DNA of 64,000 nucleotides from an uncultured Oscillospiraceae bacterium. GTDB lineage: Bacteria; Bacillota; Clostridia; Oscillospirales; Oscillospiraceae. The stretch is from NCBI GenBank assembly GCA_944386985.1, contig CALXDD010000005.1, positions 53,751 to 117,750 of the forward strand, in the 5' to 3' direction. The notes beneath the pieces were generated by a model. It saw nothing but the letters and a program-made list of their open reading frames with translations. It searched no databases and was not told where the DNA came from. Of the stretch, positions 34,865 through 42,077 are shown in pieces. Both the position numbers and the translations under genes were made by a program. Within the stretch, counting starts at the first letter, position 1. Every line of letters starts with the position of its first letter.

Positions 34865-35701
34865 TCACCAAATTGTGCGTCCACCATCAAGGATTACATT
34901 CGTGCCTGTCATATAAGAACATGCGTCAGACAACATATAGAGGATCGTGCCAATATACTCATCAGGCTGGGACATACGCCCCATAGGAATCAGCTTCGAA
35001 ATTTTCTGCACAAATTCAGGGTCTTGACCGTTTTCTAAACTCGCCGGACAAAGGGTATTCACTCGAACTCCCTTTTCCGCCCAATAAACCGCCAAGTATT
35101 TTGTTAAGCCAATGATGCCGTGTTTTACAACAGAGTATGAAACCGGCTTTACAATCTGCTGCTCCTCCGGTATGCCTTCTTTCCTGTAAATACTCTGGTT
35201 AGGAGAAATCAACCCATAATCAGAGGAAATATTGATGATAACGCCCTTTTTCTGCTCTGTCATGCACTCGCCAAATACCTGAGCGCACAACATTGCGCCG
35301 GTCAATCCCACCGCAATATCATCATTCCAAATAGACAAAGGAAAGTTATGAAATTGAATGGCCGCTAAATTATTGGATCCGCCTTCAACTTTGGGATTGT
35401 TTGCGGCATTGTTAATCAAAGCATCAATGTGGCCATACTTCTCCAACAGGTTGTTTTTAATTTCCACAAGCTGCGCACGATCAGTGATATCGCAGATGAT
35501 AGTTTCAATAGCAGCGTCAGGATAGACAGCAAGCAACTCCTCTCTGTTCCGCTGCATTCCACCTGGCACAACATCCAGCAACACAGGAACACCGCCACCA
35601 ATAATAATGGCTTCTGCATGCTTCTTGCCAATCAGACCACCGCCGCCAGTTACAATACAAACCCGACCCTGGATAGAAAATAGAGATTCTAAGTTCTTCA
35701 T
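34865..35701 (-). CDS. Short-chain dehydrogenase/reductase of the nonulosonate gene set
   Basis: Classical SDR of 278 aa: TGGGGLIGKKHAEA cofactor loop, LINNAANNP, NISSDYG with the catalytic Ser, and YSVVKHG (YxxxK). A C-terminal GRMSQPDEYIGTILYMLSD..TGTNVILDGG matches the family. PtmA-like SDRs occur with NeuA/NeuB homologues in legionaminic-type loci, so a role in making the precursor sugar is inferred. Its ATG overlaps the preceding stop (ATGA). Confidence 0.82.
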   Translation of the reverse strand: MKNLESLFSIQGRVCIVTGGGGLIGKKHAEAIIIGGGVPVLLDVVPGGMQRNREELLAVYPDAAIETIICDITDRAQLVEIKNNLLEKYGHIDALINNAANNPKVEGGSNNLAAIQFHNFPLSIWNDDIAVGLTGAMLCAQVFGECMTEQKKGVIINISSDYGLISPNQSIYRKEGIPEEQQIVKPVSYSVVKHGIIGLTKYLAVYWAEKGVRVNTLCPASLENGQDPEFVQKISKLIPMGRMSQPDEYIGTILYMLSDACSYMTGTNVILDGGRTIW

Positions 35702-36744
35702 ACGTTCACCTCATCTATAAATTGCAACGTCCTTGTCTCGCTTGATTTTTTAGCTGCAACTGCCATCTTCATACTGATAATTCCTTCCTCCAATGTAAGG
35801 AAGTTATGATTTCTGGACTCTACACAGGACAGAAATTCGTTCATTTCATCAACAAACATTTGGTTTCTCATAAAGTCCAGAAATTGCTCTCTTTCAACCT
35901 GATCATCTTTTGTATATTCCACAGTAGCTGAAAGTAAGTCACCCATCACCCAGCCATGTTCGAAAATAACTTTACATTTACGGGATGGCGGGTACTGGAA
36001 AAAATCCGCATGGCAGTACACCGGAAAATGCCCCAGTTCACCATTGATCCAATAGATAGAATCACAATAATCTTCCACATCAATTTCAAGGCTACTGTTT
36101 GTCCCACACACTGCAACAACAGACTCCGGTTTCCCGAAAATCCATTGAATATAGTCCAGCTCATGAATCTGTTGATTCATAACCACACCACCACCTTGAT
36201 CCTGGCGGGCCATATAGGTACCTGCATAGTTTTCATAGGTGTGCATAGTTGTCAGTCTCTCGCCCACTTCAGACTGCACAGAAATGATTTTTCCAAACTC
36301 CTTTGAATGAACCAATTCCCTCAGCCTTTTAATGACAGGATGATAGCGATTTTGAAAGCCAACAAATACAATTTTCTGGCTCTTCTCTTTAGCTTGGCAT
36401 AGCTCCGCAATTCCATCCATATTATTTGAGATAGGCTTTTCCAGAAAAATGTCGCACCCTGCCTCTAACGCCCGAATGGCACATGGAATGTGCTGACTGG
36501 TAATATTTGTAATATATGCAATATCTGGTTTTTGTGAAAGTGCCTCATCTATATCGTAAAATGGATGAATGGAATACTCCTCTTCTAATACAACATTATC
36601 TCTAATTTGCATAGTATCGGAAAATGTTCTTTGAAGGCCTCTAACGCGGTATGCCAAAAACTCCACATTAGATCCAAAATGAGCTGCCAAATTTCTCAAA
36701 TGGCGCTGTCCAATACTGCCCAGACCAATCATCAAAATTTTCAT
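35698..36744 (-). CDS. Gfo/Idh/MocA-family oxidoreductase of the nonulosonate gene set
   Basis: 348 aa from ATG 36744, preceded by GGGGGG. MKILMIGLGSIGQRHLRNL is the NAD loop, DIFLEKPISN the family EKP motif, and MNQQIHELDYIQWIFG carries the conserved His. It is translationally linked on both sides with the CMP-sugar synthetase gene and the SDR gene, which argues that all act on the same sugar. Confidence 0.88.
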   Translation of the reverse strand: MKILMIGLGSIGQRHLRNLAAHFGSNVEFLAYRVRGLQRTFSDTMQIRDNVVLEEEYSIHPFYDIDEALSQKPDIAYITNITSQHIPCAIRALEAGCDIFLEKPISNNMDGIAELCQAKEKSQKIVFVGFQNRYHPVIKRLRELVHSKEFGKIISVQSEVGERLTTMHTYENYAGTYMARQDQGGGVVMNQQIHELDYIQWIFGKPESVVAVCGTNSSLEIDVEDYCDSIYWINGELGHFPVYCHADFFQYPPSRKCKVIFEHGWVMGDLLSATVEYTKDDQVEREQFLDFMRNQMFVDEMNEFLSCVESRNHNFLTLEEGIISMKMAVAAKKSSETRTLQFIDEVNV

Positions 36745-36745
36745 C

Positions 36746-37507
36746 TCATTCCCCCCTTTCACATTTCACTAGATACTGATACACTGCATCATTTAATTTC
36801 ATGGGGTTATTTCGTAACTCCTCCAAATCATTGACCTGATCTACATCAATGGTTTCAGGAGAGGTATATGCAATCATTTTATCCCCATGCATAACGTTCT
36901 TTTCTACAATACATTGTGTACGCAACACATCCACATACCCATCTGGAATATAAATCTGCGGAAAAGATTGTCTCGGGCCGTTCGCTTCATCCAATGTAAT
37001 TCCATTTATGGTCTGAAAATAACCATCTTCAGATTGCCAAAACCATTTAAATGGACATAATGTTGTCTTATGTCCAGATCTGAGAGAATCGGCAGATGGG
37101 TCTTGCTGCATTTTACAAATAGCCTCTTTCACTTTTTCAGGCTCTCTCAAAGGTGCCGTGGGTCTGAGATGGACCCAAAACTCTGGCAGGATCCCCTCAT
37201 TCTCCTCAAACCATTGAATGGCATGTTTCATAAACTGAATATCTGTGGAGTTTGAGCCAGAAATTTCTGCTGGTCGGATAAACGGTACCTCTGCACCAAA
37301 TTTTCTAGCAATCTGAGCATACTCCTCAGAATCGGTAGAAACAATTACTCTTGATATTTCAGGTATTACCTTAGCAACCGCAATACTATATGCTATCATA
37401 GGAAAACCATGAACCATAGCAATGTTCTTATTCTTCACAGTTTGAGACCCTGAACGAGCAGGGATGATTGCATAGGTTAAAGACTTTTTTACCTGTCCCA
37501 TTGTCAT
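36746..37507 (-). CDS. neuA: Acylneuraminate cytidylyltransferase-like (CMP-sugar synthetase)
   Basis: The 253-aa enzyme shows YAIIPARSGSQTVKNKNIA, the CMP-sugar synthetase loop, RVIVSTDSEEYAQIARKFGAEVPFIRP and LRPTAPLREPEKV. It activates a nonulosonic acid with CTP. The start is at 37507 as TGATG with the phosphatase gene stop. No serine hydrolase C-terminal domain is fused. The exact nonulosonic acid is not determined by sequence. Confidence 0.88.
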   Translation of the reverse strand: MTMGQVKKSLTYAIIPARSGSQTVKNKNIAMVHGFPMIAYSIAVAKVIPEISRVIVSTDSEEYAQIARKFGAEVPFIRPAEISGSNSTDIQFMKHAIQWFEENEGILPEFWVHLRPTAPLREPEKVKEAICKMQQDPSADSLRSGHKTTLCPFKWFWQSEDGYFQTINGITLDEANGPRQSFPQIYIPDGYVDVLRTQCIVEKNVMHGDKMIAYTSPETIDVDQVNDLEELRNNPMKLNDAVYQYLVKCERGE

Positions 37508-37980
37508 CACTCTTTTTCTAACATGATATCCCGATATAGATCACGTATCACACCATATCCACCTTGTTTTTTGGATATCCAGTGACAAATATCTCTTACC
37601 TCAATTTCAGCATCCAAAGGACAACCTCGCATACCACACCATTGCATCACATCAATATCATTTAAATCATTTCCAATAAACATAACCTGCGCATTAGGAA
37701 TATGATTTCCCTGACAGTAAGAAATAAGATGTTCTTTTTTGCTGTCCACCCCATGGATCACTGGAATTTGCAGCTTCGCCGCTCGCATACGCACCACGGG
37801 ATTTAGTTCTGTTGATAATATAATCTGTTGAATGCCAAGCTGTTTAATAAGCTTCACTGCCATTCCATCTCCACGATGAAAAAAAACGCTTTCTGTGCCG
37901 TGTTCATCTACAAGAACACGATTATCAGTTAACACTCCATCACAGTCATACACCAACAATTTGATGTCCAAAAAGTTCAA
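37507..37980 (-). CDS. KdsC-like HAD phosphatase
   Basis: The 157-aa HAD protein has YDCDGVLTDNRV (motif I with Asp nucleophile), IILSTELNP (motif II), KKEH and MFIGNDLNDIDVM (motif III/IV), and no cap domain, as in KdsC/YrbI tetramers. These dephosphorylate Kdo-8-P or the 9-phosphates of KDN or Neu5Ac. Placed between the synthase and the cytidylyltransferase genes, it suggests that the condensation product is phosphorylated. Confidence 0.85.
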   Translation of the reverse strand: MNFLDIKLLVYDCDGVLTDNRVLVDEHGTESVFFHRGDGMAVKLIKQLGIQQIILSTELNPVVRMRAAKLQIPVIHGVDSKKEHLISYCQGNHIPNAQVMFIGNDLNDIDVMQWCGMRGCPLDAEIEVRDICHWISKKQGGYGVIRDLYRDIMLEKE

Positions 37981-37982
37981 AT

Positions 37983-38861
37983 TTACTTCCCCCGATACTT
38001 CAGCTTATCTCTCTGCACCTGCTCAATAGGAAGAATCTCTTTGCTCTTATAGGCAAGAGCCTTCTGCACAGCGTTCAAATCCGTTACCAGGGACTTAAAC
38101 TCATCAGGCTCCAAAGAAGCTGCATGGTCTGTGCCTTTCCATGTTTTGTCCATGGTATAGTGACGCTCAATGACCTCTGCCCCCAGGGTATATGCGGCAA
38201 TATCCACCGCGGTACCCAAGTGATGACCAGAGAAGCCAATTTTCTTTACGGTGCTGCCAAAGGTCTCCATCAGGCGCTTGATTTCCAGCAGGCACACATC
38301 CTCATAGGGTACGGGATAACCGGAAGTACAGTTAAATACTACCAGGTCTTTATTACGTCCGTTTTTGACAAACAGATTGACAATTTCTTCCTCCTCCTGA
38401 TGAGTTGTCATACCGAAAGAGAGCTGAATTTCTCCGCTATAGTTGTCACACAGCCATTGCAGCATGGTAAAGTGGTTGTTGCAGGCGGATGGAATCTTAA
38501 TAAATTGGGGATCCAATGCTGCAATTTCTTTAGCAGAAGTCAAATCCCATACAGAAGTGGAATAGGTAATACCAAATTCCTCGCACCACTCCTTCAGCTG
38601 GCGGTGCTGGTCAGCAGTAAACTCTAAAAACTCACGGTGTTCACCATAAGTCTTTCCATAGGAATTGGCCGGATTGGGATGAGGTGCATTGTACTGCTCA
38701 GGGGTCAGCAGCTCACGGTTGCATCTCTTCTGGAACTTGATGGCATCTGCCTTACAAAACAGGGCGGCAGTTGCGATCAAATCCTTGGCAATGGACATCT
38801 CTCCCTTGTGGTTGCATCCAGCTTCTGCAATGACATAAGGCCTGTTAAATATCTCGTTCAT
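37983..38861 (-). CDS. neuB: NeuB-family nonulosonate synthase lacking the SAF domain
   Basis: The protein (292 aa from ATG 38861) has the NeuB signatures RPYVIAEAGCNHKGEMSIAKDLI, DAIKFQKRCNREL, IKIPSACNNHFTMLQ, CTSGYPVPYEDV and GFSGHHLGTAVDIAAYTLGAEVIERHYTMDK. It condenses phosphoenolpyruvate with a six-carbon acceptor. It ends soon after the barrel, so the C-terminal SAF (antifreeze-like) domain that closes the active site of standard NeuB (about 340-350 aa) is missing. Confidence 0.88.
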   Translation of the reverse strand: MNEIFNRPYVIAEAGCNHKGEMSIAKDLIATAALFCKADAIKFQKRCNRELLTPEQYNAPHPNPANSYGKTYGEHREFLEFTADQHRQLKEWCEEFGITYSTSVWDLTSAKEIAALDPQFIKIPSACNNHFTMLQWLCDNYSGEIQLSFGMTTHQEEEEIVNLFVKNGRNKDLVVFNCTSGYPVPYEDVCLLEIKRLMETFGSTVKKIGFSGHHLGTAVDIAAYTLGAEVIERHYTMDKTWKGTDHAASLEPDEFKSLVTDLNAVQKALAYKSKEILPIEQVQRDKLKYRGK

Positions 38862-38876
38862 CTTCAATTATCCTTC

Positions 38877-39857
38877 CTATATCAGATTTTTGTATAACCG
38901 TACTTGCTTTGATGGCACGGATTGAACCGCCAAAGACGATACCGCCGCGGCGCAGGCAAACTCGCCGCCCAGTATATATTCCAACAATTCCACCGGGAAT
39001 GTACGCTCCAAAACAGGCAGACCCAACGGTTCGTAATCCACTGTATCTCTGGGATGCGGCTTTATAAGAACATCATACCCTCGCTCCCGCAAATCCGCAA
39101 CTACATTTCGATATATCTGAATCTGCTTATTCTCCGAGTCGCAGACACCATCTCGGTATAATGGTTCCGTTAACAAAAGCGCCGCTTTTGTCTGCTCAGC
39201 CGAGACAGACTGCACCCCAAATAAATCTACCAGTTGTCGAGTTTGCGCTGTATTGAGCTTTTGCCGCAGCGCTGATCGTGACAATTCAACAACAGGAAGT
39301 GGGCGCAGTTGCAGATCTTTGTTCTCATTTACTTCTACATCCAAGGTATAGGGAGAATCTCCGAGGGAAAAGTACCCCCACCCCATTCGCTTTCGGAGCC
39401 GATACTTCCAAGTGTGCCGCCTTAAAAACGTCGCCTGAGGCGTCTCCTCAAACCTCTGGTAAAAATTCAAAGAATCCTCAACCAGATGATACGGCTTTTT
39501 CGCATCAATGAGGTGCATCCCTATGGGCGTCCCATCATGGTAAATATAGACATCCTTGTAGTCCCATACCCGGAAGGGAAGCAACGGCGCAATGGCATGA
39601 AATCTTCGTTTTTTCTGAAAGAAAATCCAATCGATTAAGTTTTTTCCCCACTCGCGAGGCAGCTTACTCTGCTCAATATACCAGACGGAGCCAAAAAGCC
39701 CGCTTTCAGCCAAGCGCCGACATAACTCCTGACCTGTCGGAATATCGTCGCACACAACCAGATCCATAGCTCCGCCCAGCGCCATCCGCTTGAGCAATGT
39801 TACGTATACATGGTAGTAGGTGCTGCAGATATACAAAGCACGATTCACCTGTTGCAT
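38877..39857 (-). CDS. Sialyltransferase-like glycosyltransferase (GT52-like), candidate 2
   Basis: 326 aa from ATG 39857. MQQVNRALYICSTYYHVYVTLLKRM, YHLVEDSLNFYQRFE, VLIKPHPRDTVDYEPLG and the final EYILGGEFACAAAVSSL region match GT52 sialyltransferase-like proteins. It immediately precedes neuB and overlaps the upstream glycosyltransferase gene by 13 bp, so it probably uses the CMP-nonulosonate made by the neighbouring genes. A longer open frame upstream belongs to the neighbour in another frame. Confidence 0.7.
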   Translation of the reverse strand: MQQVNRALYICSTYYHVYVTLLKRMALGGAMDLVVCDDIPTGQELCRRLAESGLFGSVWYIEQSKLPREWGKNLIDWIFFQKKRRFHAIAPLLPFRVWDYKDVYIYHDGTPIGMHLIDAKKPYHLVEDSLNFYQRFEETPQATFLRRHTWKYRLRKRMGWGYFSLGDSPYTLDVEVNENKDLQLRPLPVVELSRSALRQKLNTAQTRQLVDLFGVQSVSAEQTKAALLLTEPLYRDGVCDSENKQIQIYRNVVADLRERGYDVLIKPHPRDTVDYEPLGLPVLERTFPVELLEYILGGEFACAAAVSSLAVQSVPSKQVRLYKNLI

Positions 39858-40855
39858 AAAAAAGGAACCACCCTTTTCATTTTCTGGTACACATCCACAC
39901 TGACATGAAATCGATTTAGCATCTGCAGCACCCTTCTTTTTCGCTCTGCCACGCCGGCAAAGGGGGTGGTTCTCAAATACTCGTCCCATGCGCAGGCCAA
40001 CCGTCTGCCCTCTTTCCGGTTTTCTACATATAGATACAATGTGGTAAAATGGTCTCCCACCCCCCGACGGATCCGCTCATAGCAATAGTCTAATGCGTCC
40101 TTACCAGCCCCCTCCTGCTCTGCCTGCGTATAGGCGTGAATTAACCGGCGAAGAACCCTCTCTCGGTGATCCTGGTACTTCGCGCGATTAACTGGTGATG
40201 TGCTTTGATTTGGGTCGGCGACCTGATATCGGTAGAGATCATAGGGATAGTACACCACAGTTTTTGCCCACAGATAAGGCAGAATCACATATTCCTCATC
40301 GACGAAAAACATCTTATCCTGCATAAAAAAGCCGTGCTCCCGCAATAGCTGGGTACGGTACGCAGTATTATGGATGCTGGGCAGTGTTTGTTTGGCATAG
40401 CAAAAATTATTCTGCATGCTCCCGTAGGGCACTTGGTATTTGGATGCAGTAACCGGAAAGTATTCACCGGTCTGAAGATTCACCATCTGATAGTCGGTTA
40501 ATACCACATCAGCGCTGCAATTCTCTAACGTGTCCACCAATTGAACCAGAGCTTCTGTATCCACCCAATCGTCTGCATCTACAATGCGAAAATACACGCC
40601 CTTTGCACTGGCAATGGCCTCATTGATGGACGAGCCATATCCCCGGCTGTCTCGATCAAAGATTCGAAAAATTTCTGGCATTGCGCAAGCAAATTTCTCC
40701 ATGATTTCCTTGGAACGGTCTTCTGATGCATTATTGAGACAAAGCACCTCCATTCGCCCTGACAGACGTTTGTCTGCGTAGGTCGCTAAATTTTTCTCCA
40801 GCCAGCGCTCCATGTTAAATGTAGGTACCGCAATAGATAAAATACAATCAGACAT
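39845..40855 (-). CDS. Family 2 glycosyltransferase
   Basis: GT-A fold of 336 aa: LSIAVPTFNMERWLEKNL, LCLNNASEDRSKEI, GYGSSINEAIASAKGVYFRIVDADDW (DxDD metal site) and a later MFFVDEEYV acceptor region. It adds one sugar of the repeat unit in the cytosol. The start overlaps the end of the next gene upstream by 8 bp, as throughout this operon. Confidence 0.9.
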   Translation of the reverse strand: MSDCILSIAVPTFNMERWLEKNLATYADKRLSGRMEVLCLNNASEDRSKEIMEKFACAMPEIFRIFDRDSRGYGSSINEAIASAKGVYFRIVDADDWVDTEALVQLVDTLENCSADVVLTDYQMVNLQTGEYFPVTASKYQVPYGSMQNNFCYAKQTLPSIHNTAYRTQLLREHGFFMQDKMFFVDEEYVILPYLWAKTVVYYPYDLYRYQVADPNQSTSPVNRAKYQDHRERVLRRLIHAYTQAEQEGAGKDALDYCYERIRRGVGDHFTTLYLYVENRKEGRRLACAWDEYLRTTPFAGVAERKRRVLQMLNRFHVSVDVYQKMKRVVPFLCNR

Positions 40856-41678
40856 TTTTCCGCCCCTCCCTGCGTTTTTTCAAATATGCAAGCAGATTTT
40901 CAGGAAGCGCTCCCACTATTATCGGCTTCACAACCCACGGCAAAGCCTGCGGCAATCGGCCCAACTCGCGAAACCGTATAAAACGGATAACCACCTCGTT
41001 CCACCGGTGCTTCATGCGTCGGTTTCCCTTAGCCGTAGGAGGTATCGTATAATCAAACAGCACATCCGGCATATTTGCCCCCTGATAACCTGCATAATAC
41101 AGCCGCAAGAGCAAATCATAGTCCTCACACAATCTACAGCGCATATCTTCCGAATACCCGTTTACAGTCTCCAACACCTGCCTTTTGAACAAAAGTGCGG
41201 GGTGTAAAAACGGTTGGCTAAAATAGAAATCCCGGACGTCGGGAAATTCCGGAAATCTTCGCTCACCTACAACCTCCCCACCACAGCATAAACGAGCAGA
41301 ACACCCTACAAACGAAATCTCAGAATGTTCATTCAGATATTGCATCTGCCGCTCCAGTCGATCAGGATAGGCGTAATCATCATCATCCATTCTGGCAATC
41401 CACTCACCTCTGGATTCCCGCAGACACACATTTAGTTTTTCAGGCAATGACAAGCAAGCCCCGGGACGTACCAACCGGACTCTATGATCATTCTCCGCTT
41501 TTTTCTCCAAATACCTGCGAACGCTATCTTTGGATCCATCATCGCAGATCACGAATTCCAAATCAGTTAGAGTTTGGGATAAGATCGAATCTACACTGCG
41601 CTCCAGAAGCGCAAGACTATCCTTTTGGTAATATACTCCCATCAGCACTGAAATCATTTGGGTTCCATTATCCTCCAT
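40848..41678 (-). CDS. Family 2 glycosyltransferase, first gene of the polysaccharide operon
   Basis: GT-A enzyme of about 276 aa: MISVLMGVYYQKDSLALLERSVDSIL, FVICDDGSKD, ARMDDDDYAYPDRLERQ (metal site) and RLCEDYDLLLRLYYAGY. The start is uncertain between GTG 41690, ATG 41678 and ATG 41657; I chose 41678 because it lies well downstream of the promoter at 41745-41773 and includes the whole fold. It opens the 24-kb minus-strand gene run that ends at 17944. Confidence 0.88.
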   Translation of the reverse strand: MEDNGTQMISVLMGVYYQKDSLALLERSVDSILSQTLTDLEFVICDDGSKDSVRRYLEKKAENDHRVRLVRPGACLSLPEKLNVCLRESRGEWIARMDDDDYAYPDRLERQMQYLNEHSEISFVGCSARLCCGGEVVGERRFPEFPDVRDFYFSQPFLHPALLFKRQVLETVNGYSEDMRCRLCEDYDLLLRLYYAGYQGANMPDVLFDYTIPPTAKGNRRMKHRWNEVVIRFIRFRELGRLPQALPWVVKPIIVGALPENLLAYLKKRREGRKNV

Positions 41679-41744
41679 TCTGTATTCCACAGGTATATGA
41701 CTGGCAAAAACGGATTACGCCAAAAGCGCCCAAAATAATATTAA

Positions 41745-41773
41745 ATTATACCATATCTATTCAATTTCATCAA
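41745..41773 (-). promoter_or_regulatory. Candidate sigmaA promoter of the polysaccharide operon
   Basis: TTGATG (41773-41768), a 17-bp spacer and TATAAT (41750-41745) lie about 67 bp upstream of the first glycosyltransferase. The 17944-41678 run has few gaps, so this may drive most of it. Confidence 0.55.
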
Positions 41774-41884
41774 CCAACAAACGAAATATCTTGCAGAACT
41801 CGTTGAATACTCAGCTTCTTTGCTGTGTGGACCTTTTTCCAAGCGGATTTTTTGATTCGTTTCCTTGTTATTCCCAAATCCCAG

Positions 41885-41928
41885 AAAAAGAGCATCCAAA
41901 ACAGCTCCCTGTTTCAGATGCCCTCTTT
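41885..41928 (-). terminator. Terminator behind the ligase-like gene
   Basis: On the minus strand AGGGCATC..GAAACAG, loop GGAG, CTGTTTT..GATGCTCT is followed by TTTTT. It lies 150 nt after the stop at 42078 and separates two transcription units. A weaker stem (CAATTCAG/CTGAATTG) lies at 42020-42045. Confidence 0.65.
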
Positions 41929-42077
41929 TCTCCTGGATTACCTCCAAACCAATGTCACTAACCTATTGACATTGTACATAAGCTGAACGCCCGGCTTGGC
42001 CAGGGTGTCTTTGCACCAACAATTCAGGGTTCGCGCGCTGAATTGAACGTCATTTTCCATATATCAAAGCACGAAGT

